Assembly: GCA_016794345.1 (NCBI GenBank)
Contig: JAEUKE010000068.1
Location: 1-38,584, forward strand
Direction: 5' to 3'
DNA length: 38,584 nt
Source: Myxococcales bacterium
Lineage (GTDB): Bacteria; Myxococcota_A; Polyangia; Polyangiales; Polyangiaceae
Position numbers and translations under genes: made by a program. Below are positions 15,309 through 25,058 of the stretch, one piece after another; within the stretch, counting starts at the first letter, position 1, and every line of letters starts with the position of its first letter. The notes beneath the pieces are model-generated. The model was not told the DNA's origin, ran no database searches, and saw nothing but the letters and a program-made list of their open reading frames with translations.

Positions 15309-16583
15309 GTGACCGACTCGGGCGGCACGGCACCCAACGTCCGTCACGGCCAACCATCGCGGCGGACGACGCTCCACCACGTCGTCTGGGAGCTGACGCT
15401 TCGCTGCGACCTCGCCTGCAACCACTGCGGCTCGCGCGCGGGCAAGGCCCGAGCGGAGGAGCTCTCCACGGCCGAGGCGCTCGACGTGGTGAAGCAGCTC
15501 GCCGACATGGGCGCGAAGGAGGTCTCGCTCATCGGAGGCGAGGCCTACCTCCGGGACGACTGGTGCACGATCATCGAGGCCATCCGCGCCGCCGGCATGA
15601 TGTGCACGATGGTCACGGGTGGCCGGACCTTGACCGCCGAGCGCGCGCGCGCCGCCGCGAAGGCCGGTCTGCAGAGCGCGTCCGTGTCGATCGACGGCAT
15701 GGCCGCGACCCACGACGTGCTCCGCGGTGTCCCCGGCAGCTTCGACGCCGCGCTCGCGGCGGCATCGAACCTGCGCGAGGCGGGCGTGGAGATCTCGATC
15801 AACACGCAGGTCAACCGCGTCTCCTTCGACGACCTCGACGACGTGTTCGCCATCGCCAAGGCGCGCGGGTTCCACAGCTGGCAGGTGCAGCTCACCGTCC
15901 CGATGGGGCGCGCCGCGGACAACGCCGAGTGGCTCCTCTCGCCCGACGACATCCTCGACGTGATCCCGAAGATCGGCGCCCTCGCCCTCGCCGGCCGCAG
16001 CGCGGGCGTGCGCCTCTGGCCCGGCAACAACCTCGGCTACTTCGGTCCACACGAAGACGACCTGCGCGGGCGCCTGGTGAAGGGCACCCACTACTCCGGC
16101 TGCACCGCAGGCCACCGAACGCTCGGCATCGAGGCGGACGGCGCCATCAAGGGTTGCCCCTCGTTGCCGACGAACGCGTACACCGGAGGGAACGTCCGCG
16201 ATCGGCGGGTCCTCGACGTCTGGCAGAACACACGCGAGCTCTCCTTCGCGCGCGACCACCAGGTGGAGCTGTGGGGCGGCTGCGCGAGCTGTTACTACGC
16301 GAAAGTCTGCCGCGGCGGCTGCACCTGGACGGCGCACGTCTTCTTCGCGCGGCCCGGAAACAATCCGTATTGTCATCATCGCGCCCTCGAGCTCGACGCC
16401 CGCGGGCTGCGCGAGCACCTCGAGCGCACGGAGGCTCCGGCGGGGCTGCCCTTCGACTACGGGTGCTTCCGCCTCACCGAGCTGCCGTCGCGCACGCCCG
16501 AGGAGCGAGGCGAAGAACGCCGGGCCGCGCGGGCCGCCGCGTTGAGCCTCCGCAGCCGGCGCCGCCTCGAGGTCGTCTCGTGA
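15309..16583 (+). CDS. Radical SAM/SPASM peptide maturase, PlpX-like splicease candidate
   Basis: A 424-residue enzyme starting at GTG 15309, five bases after the upstream stop. The radical SAM cluster is Cys33-x3-Cys37-x2-Cys40 in CDLACNHCGSRAG. IGGEAYLR (75-82) holds the GGE SAM-binding motif. The SPASM part has Cys265, Cys283, then Cys325-x2-Cys328-x5-Cys334-x3-Cys338 and Cys355, exactly the CX2CX5CX3C spacing that binds two auxiliary 4Fe-4S clusters. HCGSRAGK and the IGGEAYL...DW...TGG run resemble, from memory, the nif11-class maturase 3/PlpX group, which removes tyramine from X-Tyr-Gly. The partner has two such motifs. There is no N-terminal RRE domain: only ~25 residues precede the barrel. 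No PlpY-like partner is visible nearby. Confidence 0.85.
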   Translation: MTDSGGTAPNVRHGQPSRRTTLHHVVWELTLRCDLACNHCGSRAGKARAEELSTAEALDVVKQLADMGAKEVSLIGGEAYLRDDWCTIIEAIRAAGMMCTMVTGGRTLTAERARAAAKAGLQSASVSIDGMAATHDVLRGVPGSFDAALAAASNLREAGVEISINTQVNRVSFDDLDDVFAIAKARGFHSWQVQLTVPMGRAADNAEWLLSPDDILDVIPKIGALALAGRSAGVRLWPGNNLGYFGPHEDDLRGRLVKGTHYSGCTAGHRTLGIEADGAIKGCPSLPTNAYTGGNVRDRRVLDVWQNTRELSFARDHQVELWGGCASCYYAKVCRGGCTWTAHVFFARPGNNPYCHHRALELDARGLREHLERTEAPAGLPFDYGCFRLTELPSRTPEERGEERRAARAAALSLRSRRRLEVVS

Positions 16584-16611
16584 CCGGCTCCGCCTGACGC
16601 GGCAGAGCCGG
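16584..16611. terminator. Hairpin after the radical SAM gene
   Basis: CCGGCTC (16584-16590) pairs with GAGCCGG (16605-16611), and CGC/GCG pair inside around the loop CTGAC, with a three-base bulge. It starts right after the TGA and lies between convergent genes, so it may stop transcription from both sides. There is no T-run, so it is not a textbook intrinsic terminator. Confidence 0.45.
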
Positions 16612-16614
16612 CTG

Positions 16615-17529
16615 TCAGCGGCAGATCACCTGCGTGCCGTCGATCTTGCAGCCCTGGACAGGGCACTTTCGGTGGAGCACGAGCTTGTCGTTCTTGCAGA
16701 CGAGCATCGCCTTGCCGTCCCCGCTGCATGACGCCGCGTCGTCCTGGTTGCAGCCGTCGCCCACCTCACCGACCGACCAGTCGCACCGCACCATCTCGCC
16801 GTCGATGTTGCAGTGCTTCTGCCCTCCGCACTTCATCTGCTCGACCATCTTGCCGCCGTGGCACTCGAGGTAGCTCTTCTCGTCGACCGAACAGGCGCCG
16901 GCGCCCTCTTCCTTGCAGCTGTCGCCGGCCGCCATGTGCGAAAAGTCGCAGAGCACCTTCTTGTCTTCGGCCTTGCACCCGCCGGGACCGCGGCAGATCC
17001 CTTCGACGACGAGCTTCTTGTCCTTGCACGCGAGGCGCGTCTGTTTGTCCTCCGAGCACGTGTAGCCGTCGCCGGTGCACGGGTCGCCGACCTTCGAGAT
17101 CGAGATGTCGCACTGGATCTTGTCCCCCTCGGGGTAGCACCCCTTCGGCCCGCGGCACGGCTCGGTGTGCACCTCTTCGTCGCGGCAGACGACCATCGTC
17201 TTGTTGGTCTCGCCGCAGACAGCCTCGCCGTCCTCGTCCTTGCCGCACTTCTCCCCCTCTTGCTCCTCGCTCCAGGCACAGCGGACGATCGTCTTGTCCG
17301 TGCTGGACGACGTGTTGCAGCCGCCGACGCCCTTGCAGTCGCGCAGCACGTATTTCCCGTCGACGCAGAGGAGCGCCTGTTTGTCCCCCCAACACTGGGC
17401 GGAGGAGTCCGGGTCACATTTCGAGCCGACGAGGAGCTTTCCGACCCGCTGCTTCACCTGCTCGCAGCCGAGCGCGAAGAGGGGCAGCGTGATGGCGAGG
17501 AGGGCGGTAGCGAGGGCGGGCCGAACCAT
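16615..17529 (-). CDS. Lipoprotein with five six-cysteine repeats
   Basis: A 304-residue exported protein with a signal ending in the lipobox ALGC (Cys22). The mature part is five consecutive repeats of about 55 residues, each with six cysteines (for example 38, 46, 55, 65, 71, 84; and 260, 268, 278, 289, 294, 303), 30 in all. Each repeat reads roughly GDxC...A.CS.D...L.C...K......C.G..GC......V.CD. Three disulfides per repeat are expected after export. The family is unknown to me; the layout resembles cysteine-rich binding or cell-surface modules. ATG 17529 is chosen; GTG 17544 is five codons earlier. It is convergent with the radical SAM gene and divergent from rpsA. Confidence 0.85.
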   Translation of the reverse strand: MVRPALATALLAITLPLFALGCEQVKQRVGKLLVGSKCDPDSSAQCWGDKQALLCVDGKYVLRDCKGVGGCNTSSSTDKTIVRCAWSEEQEGEKCGKDEDGEAVCGETNKTMVVCRDEEVHTEPCRGPKGCYPEGDKIQCDISISKVGDPCTGDGYTCSEDKQTRLACKDKKLVVEGICRGPGGCKAEDKKVLCDFSHMAAGDSCKEEGAGACSVDEKSYLECHGGKMVEQMKCGGQKHCNIDGEMVRCDWSVGEVGDGCNQDDAASCSGDGKAMLVCKNDKLVLHRKCPVQGCKIDGTQVICR

Positions 17530-17612
17530 GGCCCCGTGATACACCCTCCGTCCCCAACCGTCGCCTTCCGCCCCAGCCTGAACGCGTGCGCCTCTCTGGC
17601 GGGCCCGTCGCG

Positions 17613-17641
17613 TTGACAGGCTGGGGTATTGGCACTATTCC
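17613..17641 (+). promoter_or_regulatory. rpsA promoter candidate
   Basis: TTGACA (17613-17618), a perfect -35 consensus, is followed after 17 bases by TATTCC (17636-17641). The predicted start near 17648 leaves a leader of about 48 bases. It is the best promoter-like pair in the window and suits a highly expressed ribosomal gene. Confidence 0.6.
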
Positions 17642-17648
17642 GCACCGC

Positions 17649-17671
17649 TCTCCGTTCGGAAAGCGCGGAGA
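17649..17671 (+). promoter_or_regulatory. Hairpin in the rpsA leader
   Basis: TCTCCG (17649-17654) pairs with CGGAGA (17666-17671) around an 11-base loop, at the very start of the predicted rpsA leader. AAGGA follows at 17675-17679, farther from the ATG than a normal ribosome site. In E. coli, S1 represses its own translation through a structured leader with a poor Shine-Dalgarno; a similar layout is possible here. Confidence 0.3.
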
Positions 17672-17695
17672 CGGAAGGACCTCTAACAAGCCTCT

Positions 17696-19402
<1,707 letters not shown>

Positions 19403-19466
19403 CCGGTGGATGACGGGGACGGCGCTCCAAGCTCGAGCGCGCTCCCCGTCGGTTCCCCCTCCCAGG

Positions 19467-19500
19467 CCCTCCCCCGCTCACGCGGGGGAGGGTTTTCGTT
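19467..19500 (+). terminator. Intrinsic terminator of rpsA
   Basis: An 11-base perfect stem, CCCTCCCCCGC (19467-19477) with GCGGGGGAGGG (19482-19492), loop TCAC, followed by TTTTCGTTT. It lies 65 bases after rpsA and before the next GTG. The C-rich lead-in CCCAGG resembles the element at 26058-26089, so it may derive from a dispersed palindromic repeat. Confidence 0.85.
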
Positions 19501-19585
19501 TGATTCGAAAGTTTCCTGCTTTCGGGGTAGGCGCGCTCGCGCGGACGCGACAAAGGCAACGCTCCCCAGCCGCGTAGGACGCCCC

Positions 19586-20557
19586 GTGAGCAACACCGAA
19601 CTCTCCCTCGACCCCCATCGAACCGCGAGCGGCAAGATCAACGAAGAGCCCCCGCCCTCGCTCGGCGAGGATCCCGAGGCGGTGCTCAAGCGCTCGAGCC
19701 CCGGCCGCTTCCTGCTCAAGGTCGGCGTCGGCGCGCTCGCGCTCGCCGCGCTCGGTGCCGGCGGCTGGTTCGGCTCGAAGGCGCTCGCGGCGAGGCGCGC
19801 GAAGAACGTCCCTGCTGTCCCGTTCGACGCGGCGACCATCCTGGTGGGCAACGATCTGTTCGAGACCGAGCGGCCGGCGCACGAGGCGAAGGTCGATGCG
19901 TTCGCCATCGACAAGACGGAGGTCACCGTCTCGGCCTACCGCACCTGCTTCGAGCAAGGCGGCTGCGGGGAGCCGGCGAAGGGCGCGTTCTGCAACCTCG
20001 GTCAGGACGGGCGCGACGACCACCCGATCAACTGCGTCACGCACGAGCAAGCGACGAGCTACTGCGCTTGGGCGGGCAAGCGCCTGCCGACCGAGAAGGA
20101 GTGGGAGCGGGCGGCTCGCGTCGCCCACGGCAAGAAGGCGACGCCGCCCGACTACGGCAAATGGGAGGGCCTCTTTCCCTGGGGAACGGAGGCGCCATCA
20201 CGTCGCAGCGCAAACGTCTGCGGCAAGGAGTGCCGCCTCTTCGGAGCGGAGCGCGGCCAGCACTGGCCGAGCATGTGGGCCGACGACGAGGACGGCTTCG
20301 CGACCACAGCGCCGGTGGGCAGCTTCGAGAAGGGCGCCACGCCCGACGGCCTCGCCGACATGGCCGGCAACGTGTGGGAGTGGACCGCGAGCCCCTTCTG
20401 CGAGTACCCGGACGAGTCCTGCGGCAACAAGGTCGAATACGTGATCCGAGGAGGCGGGTGGCTCAGCTATCACCCGCGCAACCTGGAGGTCACCACGCGT
20501 GAAGCGATGCCCGCGACTGACGCGAACCACGCGGTCGGCTTTCGTTGCGTGAAATGA
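19586..20557 (+). CDS. Membrane-anchored FGE-sulfatase-domain (SUMF1-like) protein
   Basis: A 323-residue protein. GTG 19586 is chosen because the longer frame from 19406 runs through the rpsA terminator. After ~40 cytoplasmic residues there is one transmembrane helix (41-65), then a formylglycine-generating-enzyme-type (C-lectin-like) domain. Domain hallmarks are DKTEVTVSAYRTC, INCVTHEQATSYCAWAGKRLPTEKEWERAAR, FPWGTE, DMAGNVWEWT, and the end block VIRGGGWLS...VGFRCVK. The catalytic cysteine pair of true FGE in the CRSA..R region is not seen (it reads NLEVTTRE), so it is probably a non-catalytic or different-function paralogue, as is common in myxobacteria. It stands 144 bases upstream of the next lipoprotein gene. 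Confidence 0.88.
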   Translation: MSNTELSLDPHRTASGKINEEPPPSLGEDPEAVLKRSSPGRFLLKVGVGALALAALGAGGWFGSKALAARRAKNVPAVPFDAATILVGNDLFETERPAHEAKVDAFAIDKTEVTVSAYRTCFEQGGCGEPAKGAFCNLGQDGRDDHPINCVTHEQATSYCAWAGKRLPTEKEWERAARVAHGKKATPPDYGKWEGLFPWGTEAPSRRSANVCGKECRLFGAERGQHWPSMWADDEDGFATTAPVGSFEKGATPDGLADMAGNVWEWTASPFCEYPDESCGNKVEYVIRGGGWLSYHPRNLEVTTREAMPATDANHAVGFRCVK

Positions 20558-20688
20558 GCTGGGTGCAGGCACCGCTCCGCCGCCAATCGTGACTGCACGG
20601 CCCCCAATGAGTCGAAGCGTGGATGGCGCACCATGTGCGCGTTCGCGACTCCTCACCTAGGCGCTACCGGCTCGCCGCAAAAAGCCGT

Positions 20689-20694
20689 TACGAT
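20689..20694 (+). promoter_or_regulatory. -10-like box just before a lipoprotein start
   Basis: TACGAT (20689-20694) sits seven bases before ATG 20702, and no Shine-Dalgarno is visible upstream of that ATG. If it is the -10 box, transcription would begin at or near the A of the start codon, giving a leaderless message. I see no good -35. Confidence 0.25.
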
Positions 20695-20701
20695 TGTTCG
20701 C

Positions 20702-22201
20702 ATGCGCGGACGAACGCTCCTTGGTGCGTTGCTCGTTGGTCTGGCCAGCCTCTCGGCGCTCGCTTGCGACGACAGCGGCACACCGGGCACGGGTGGAAGC
20801 GGTGGAGACCAGACCACCGGACAAGGCACTGGCACCAGCTCCGGCGGGAGCGGACAGGGCGGGAGCACGGGCGCCTTCACGACCGGCTCGGGCGGTGCGC
20901 CTCCGCAGTGCGTGAACCTCGAGTGCCAGCAGGTCGACTGCGCGGGCGACATCACGACGACCGTCACCGGGACCGTCTACGACCCGTCGGGGACGCTGCC
21001 GCTCTACAACGTCGTGGTCTACGTCCCCAACGCGCCGGTCGAGCCGGTGCCGGAAGGTTTGAGCTGCGATCAGTGTGACGCGCAGCTCAGCGGCTCGCCG
21101 GTCGTCTCGGCGATCACCGACACGCAGGGTCGCTTCACGCTCGAGAACGTCCCTGTCGGCGCCGACATCCCGCTCGTCATGCAGGTCGGCAAGTGGCGCC
21201 GCGTCGTCACCATCCCCACCGTCGCCGAGTGTGTGGAGAACCCGCTCACCGATCCGGAGGTGACGCGGCTGCCGCGCAGCAAGACCGAAGGGAACATCCC
21301 CCGCATCGCGCTCACGACCGGCTCGGCCGATCCCCTCTTCTGTCTCCTGCGCAGGCTGGGGCTCGACGATGCCGAATACGGCGTCATGGGCAGCGAGGCG
21401 CGCATCCATTTCTACCGCGGCGCCAACGGCTCCACCGGCTACGACGGCGGCTTCGGCGATCCGCCGGGCTCGGACTTCCCCGACGGCCCGACGACGCTCT
21501 GGTCGAACGGGTGGGAGAATTACGACATCGTCATGCTCTCGTGCGAGGGCAGCGAGAACCCCGGCCCGAAGAACGGACACCGAGGCGCGCTCCTCGACTA
21601 CATCGATCAGGGCGGGCGCGTGTTCGCCACGCATTACCACTACGACTGGTTCCAGGACGACGCGCCGGCCGAGCTCCAGGCGCTCGCGACCTTCGGAACG
21701 GCGTCGAACAGCTTCGACGGGCAGGTCGACATCGAGCAGACCTTCCCGAAGGGCATCGCGCTCGCCGAGTGGCTCGACTTCGTCGACGGCTCCAGCCCCT
21801 TCGGCCATTTCCAGGTCGTCGACGGCCGCCGGCACGCCACGTTCATCGACACGAACCTCGCGCGCATCTGGGTCACGTACCTGATGAACTCGATCTACTT
21901 CTCCTTCAACGCGCCCATCGGCGCGCCGGAGGATCAGCAGTGCGGCCGCATGGTCTTCAGCGACATCCACGTCTCGGCCGGCGCCGGCAACCCCGACGGC
22001 GACTTCCCGAGCACGTGCATCAACGGCCCACTCACCGAGCAAGAGAAGGTGCTCCTCTTCATGCTCTTCGATCTGTCTGCCTGCCTCGTCCCGGACGACG
22101 AGCCGATCTGCCCCCCCGGGCAGGCCAGCTGCGACGACGCCACCGACCCGGTCTGCAACGGCAACTGCGTCGACGGCTGCTGCCAGGAAGTGCCGCAGTG
22201 A
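20702..22201 (+). CDS. Large lipoprotein with carboxypeptidase-regulatory-like domain
   Basis: A 499-residue exported protein. The signal ends in ALAC (Cys22) and is followed by a ~45-residue Gly/Ser/Thr linker ending GAFTTGSGG. An Ig-like carboxypeptidase-regulatory-type domain follows: VTGTVYDPSGTLPLYNVVVYVPN and TDTQGRFTLENVPVGADIPLVMQVGKWRR. The next ~300 residues include GGFGDPPGSD, NYDIVMLSCEG, GRVFATHYHYDW and HFQVVDGRRHATF. I do not recognise them as an enzyme, but they resemble ThuA/glutamine-amidotransferase-like 'valley' segments. The C-terminus has a compact cysteine cluster (CPPGQASCDDATDPVCNGNC and CC). ATG 20702 is chosen as the start immediately before the signal peptide. Function unknown. 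Confidence 0.82.
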   Translation: MRGRTLLGALLVGLASLSALACDDSGTPGTGGSGGDQTTGQGTGTSSGGSGQGGSTGAFTTGSGGAPPQCVNLECQQVDCAGDITTTVTGTVYDPSGTLPLYNVVVYVPNAPVEPVPEGLSCDQCDAQLSGSPVVSAITDTQGRFTLENVPVGADIPLVMQVGKWRRVVTIPTVAECVENPLTDPEVTRLPRSKTEGNIPRIALTTGSADPLFCLLRRLGLDDAEYGVMGSEARIHFYRGANGSTGYDGGFGDPPGSDFPDGPTTLWSNGWENYDIVMLSCEGSENPGPKNGHRGALLDYIDQGGRVFATHYHYDWFQDDAPAELQALATFGTASNSFDGQVDIEQTFPKGIALAEWLDFVDGSSPFGHFQVVDGRRHATFIDTNLARIWVTYLMNSIYFSFNAPIGAPEDQQCGRMVFSDIHVSAGAGNPDGDFPSTCINGPLTEQEKVLLFMLFDLSACLVPDDEPICPPGQASCDDATDPVCNGNCVDGCCQEVPQ

Positions 22202-22325
22202 GGTGACGTGGGGCGATTTCCCGCAGCCCTCGGAGCGACGCCGTCAATTGCCTCCTGCGCCCGTGGTCACGCTGCCGGCAGCAAAGAGCGCTTCACCGCA
22301 CTCGTTCCACCGCAGGGCACGCTGG

Positions 22326-22341
22326 CGGCGCCGCGGCGCCG
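22326..22341. repeat. GC-only perfect palindrome between convergent genes
   Basis: CGGCGCCGCGGCGCCG is self-complementary over 16 bases. It lies in the 141-base gap between the convergent ends at 22201 and 22343, right before the latter stop. It could act as a weak bidirectional terminator, but with so GC-rich a genome a chance palindrome is also possible. I see nothing else in the gap. Confidence 0.35.
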
Positions 22342-22342
22342 T

Positions 22343-23047
22343 TCACGGCCTGAGGTGCGCGTCGCCGCCTTCGAAGATGCCGTAGGCGGTGGGCTGCGGC
22401 GCGCCGTGTGGCCACTCGGCCTTGAAGCCGCGGCGCGCGCGCTCCCAGGTGAACGTCGCTTCCAGGTGCTGGCCCTGGAAGTAGGGGTAGATCAAGCTCG
22501 CGACGCCGGTCGAGGCGAACGTGAACGTGTCGCCCCGTCCGCCGCCGTGGGTTATGGTCACGCCGGTCGGCTTGCCGCGCTCGCGGCTCTCGCCTCGGCA
22601 CGAGATCCGGATCCATTCGCGGACCTTCTTGGTCTCGCAGTCGAGCTTGCTCGACCCGAGCACCGTGACCTCCCCGACCTTCGACCACTCGTCGAGCGTC
22701 GGCACGGCCGAGCGTCCGTTGGGTCCGGCGGGCGGGTCGCTGCCGGTAGCCGTGGGGCTGGTGTCCGGTTGCGCGGTGGGCTGCGCCGTCGCGGTCTCGG
22801 TCGGCTGCGCCGTGGGCGCCGCGGTGGGCGCGTTGGTCGCCGCCGGCTTGCTCGTGGCTTTCGGCTTCTCGTCTTCTTCGTCGTCCTCGTCGCTCTTCTT
22901 CTTCTTTTTCTTCTTCTTCTCCTTCGCGTCATCCTCGTCGTCTTCGCTCGCCTTGTCTTTCTTGGCGGTCGCGCCGAGCTGGTCACAACCGGTCACACCC
23001 AGGGAAAAGGCGAGGAGGATGCTGAGGGGAAGGAGCGATTTGAGCAT
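22343..23047 (-). CDS. Lipoprotein with charged low-complexity linker
   Basis: A 234-residue exported protein with the lipobox GVTGC (Cys21). A long linker follows, made of an Asp/Glu block, a run of eight lysines (44-51), a second acidic block, then a Thr/Pro/Ala stretch. The folded C-terminal part (~110 residues) has two cysteines (LDCETKK, RISCRGE), a strand-rich GDTFTFASTGVASLIYPYF and ends FEGGDAHLRP. I do not recognise it. Start at ATG 23047 is chosen; GTG 23077 is ten codons earlier and has GGCGGG in front. The lysine run is coded by a pure (AAG/AAA) tract on the minus strand (22895-22922), a possible slippage site. It is divergent from the HIT gene. Confidence 0.8.
   Translation of the reverse strand: MLKSLLPLSILLAFSLGVTGCDQLGATAKKDKASEDDEDDAKEKKKKKKKKSDEDDEEDEKPKATSKPAATNAPTAAPTAQPTETATAQPTAQPDTSPTATGSDPPAGPNGRSAVPTLDEWSKVGEVTVLGSSKLDCETKKVREWIRISCRGESRERGKPTGVTITHGGGRGDTFTFASTGVASLIYPYFQGQHLEATFTWERARRGFKAEWPHGAPQPTAYGIFEGGDAHLRP
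22895..22922. repeat. CTT trinucleotide tract
   Basis: Twenty-eight bases built almost only of CTT/TTT triplets on the plus strand, coding the lysine run of the lipoprotein above. Length change by slipped pairing would add or remove whole lysines without breaking the frame. Confidence 0.6.
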
Positions 23048-23109
23048 GGAGGTCGCGCCAGGATAGCGCCAAGCCACCCCGCCGGTGTCGTGCTACCTTC
23101 GCGCCCAGG

Positions 23110-23613
23110 ATGAGCGCCCCCCTCTGGGCCCCCTGGCGGATGGAGTATGTTCTCGGCCCGAAGCAGAAGGATCGGTGTGTCTTCTGCTTCGAGGAAGGCA
23201 CCGAGGCGGAGGAGCTCCGCTCCCGACTCGTCGTCGCCAGCACGGCCTCGACGATCGTCATGTTGAATCGGTACCCGTTCGCAGCCGGCCACCTGCTCGT
23301 CATCCCGAAGCGCCACGTCGACGCCCTCGAGCAGCTGACAGACGCCGAGCACCAGGAGCTCTTTCGCGTGGTCCGCGAGACCGTCGTTCGATTGAAGCGC
23401 GCCGTCCGGTGTGAGGGGCTGAACGTGGGGCTGAACCTCGGCGCGGCCGCGGGGGCCGGCATCGCCGAGCACCTGCACGCCCACGTGGTACCGCGCTGGG
23501 CGGGCGACACGAACTTCATGCCGGTGGTCGGCGCGACGCGGGTCATCCCGCAGGCGCTCGACGAGACACGCGAGCACCTGTCCAAACACTTCGCGGACCT
23601 CGGAGCTCCATGA
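23110..23613 (+). CDS. HIT-family protein, Ap4A phosphorylase-like
   Basis: A 167-residue histidine-triad protein that cleaves nucleotidyl phosphates. Key features are the N-terminal LWAPWRMEYV, the CVFC pair (Cys23, Cys26) that binds zinc in this group, LNRYPFAAGHLLVIPKRHV, and the triad Glu120-His121-x-His123-x-His125 in EHLHAHVVPRW, where the middle histidine is catalytic. The WAPWRMEY start is typical of the diadenosine-tetraphosphate phosphorylase-like HIT proteins of actinobacteria and myxobacteria. ATG overlaps the next gene by four bases (ATGA), so HIT and the permease are translationally coupled. It is cytoplasmic, with no signal. Confidence 0.93.
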   Translation: MSAPLWAPWRMEYVLGPKQKDRCVFCFEEGTEAEELRSRLVVASTASTIVMLNRYPFAAGHLLVIPKRHVDALEQLTDAEHQELFRVVRETVVRLKRAVRCEGLNVGLNLGAAAGAGIAEHLHAHVVPRWAGDTNFMPVVGATRVIPQALDETREHLSKHFADLGAP

Positions 23614-24968
23614 CCGAGAGCGCACCGCCGCCCGAACGAAGGCGCCGAAACCGCATCCTGTTTCTGTCGATCAGCGCCGTCTGCGCGGCCGCGATCATCC
23701 TGGTCGCGAACGAGATCCTCCTGCCGTTCGTGCTGGGGCTCGTCGTCGCCTACATCCTCTTGCCGGCCGTGCTCCGCGTCGAGCGGCTTGGCGTCCCTCG
23801 CTGGGCGGCCATCCTCCTCGTGTACGCCCTCACGCTCGGCGTGATCGGCGGGTTCATCGCCACGATCGTCCCCAGCCTCGTTTCGGAGGGCCGCGCGCTC
23901 AGTCAGGATCTTCCCCGCCAGCTCGAGGAGGCCGAGGAGAAGTGGGTGCCCATCCTCGACGCACGGCTCCGGAGCTGGGCGGGCGCCACGCCCGAAGCCG
24001 ACGCTCCGGCCCCGAGCGGAGCGCCTCGCCTGCCGGAGGCGCCGCTCGACGCGGAGGACAAGATCCTCATCCTGAAGCGAGACGACGGCGGCTACGAGCT
24101 GCGCGTCGGCTCCGAGGTCGAGGTGCGGCAACACGGCGACGGCGTCTGGCGCGTCGACAAGAGCGAGAAGGAAGAGGGCCCCAGCGTCCGGTCCTTCGTG
24201 CAGCGGGCCATGGCGCGCGGCTCGGCTTACGTGAGCGAGAACTCCGTCGAGCTCCTCAAGCTGGGTCAGCGCATCGTGGGCGCGGTGTCGAAGGCGATCT
24301 TCAACCTCTTCATGACCCTGATGTTGGGTGGGTACATGATGCTCACGCACGAGAAGATCCTCCGGTTCTTCCGCGAGCTCTTCGTGCTCGAGTCCCAGCC
24401 ATCGTTCGACAGGCTGCTGCACCGGCTCGACCGCGGGCTCGCGGGCGTGCTCCGAGGCCAGCTCATCATCTGCCTCGTCAACGGCGTGCTCTCCGCGATC
24501 GGCTTCTGGCTGTTCGACCTGAAGTACTGGCCGCTGATGGCCCTCATCGCCGCGGTCGGCTCGCTCATCCCCATCTTCGGCTCCATCGTCGCGGCCTTCC
24601 CCGCGGTGGCCATCGGCCTCACCCAGTCATTCGGGACCGCGTTCGCCGTGCTGGCCTGGATCATCGGCATCCACCAGCTCGAGGCGAACTTCCTGAACCC
24701 GAAGATCATCGGCGACGCCGCGAAGATTCACCCCGTGCTCGTGGTCTTCTCGCTCCTGGTCGGGGAGCACTTCTTCCAGATCAAGGGGGCGCTCTTCGCG
24801 GTCCCCTGCATGTCCATCCTCCAGACGCTCTTCCTGCACTTCCGGGAGAGCACGATGGGCCTGAAGGATCCCACCGCGACCGGTCACCCCACCCCCGTCC
24901 CGGCGGCCCCCCCGTCCATCCGGGCCAGCTCTCCGCCCGATCGGGGCCCGCCCGACCGGGGCGGCTAG
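23610..24968 (+). CDS. AI-2E family (TqsA/PerM-like) membrane permease
   Basis: A 452-residue inner-membrane protein with the AI-2E exporter family pattern. Two or three helices lie near the N-terminus (about 15-85), then a long soluble insert (about 85-225). Four to five helices follow in the C-terminal half, with the family blocks GGYMML, LINGVLSAIGFWLFDLKYWPLMALIAAVGSLIP and NFLNPKIIGDAAKIHPVLVVFSLLVG. The long insert is acidic and more variable than in short family members. Substrates in this family vary (AI-2 in E. coli TqsA, sodium export in others), so no substrate is claimed. ATG 23610 overlaps the HIT stop. The TAG stop is followed by a GC-rich weak hairpin. Confidence 0.88.
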   Translation: MTESAPPPERRRRNRILFLSISAVCAAAIILVANEILLPFVLGLVVAYILLPAVLRVERLGVPRWAAILLVYALTLGVIGGFIATIVPSLVSEGRALSQDLPRQLEEAEEKWVPILDARLRSWAGATPEADAPAPSGAPRLPEAPLDAEDKILILKRDDGGYELRVGSEVEVRQHGDGVWRVDKSEKEEGPSVRSFVQRAMARGSAYVSENSVELLKLGQRIVGAVSKAIFNLFMTLMLGGYMMLTHEKILRFFRELFVLESQPSFDRLLHRLDRGLAGVLRGQLIICLVNGVLSAIGFWLFDLKYWPLMALIAAVGSLIPIFGSIVAAFPAVAIGLTQSFGTAFAVLAWIIGIHQLEANFLNPKIIGDAAKIHPVLVVFSLLVGEHFFQIKGALFAVPCMSILQTLFLHFRESTMGLKDPTATGHPTPVPAAPPSIRASSPPDRGPPDRGG

Positions 24969-25058
24969 GCCCCCCCGAACTAGGGAGGTTGCGGGCGGCG
25001 CGGCGTGGTATGAGCCCCTCGCGGCGAGGTGAGATGGCCTTCGCCGCGTGGAGCGTAC

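Noticed and set aside
19406..19585. Longer start for the FGE-like protein at 19406
   Set aside because: It would translate through the rpsA terminator hairpin; GTG 19586 directly precedes the membrane anchor region.
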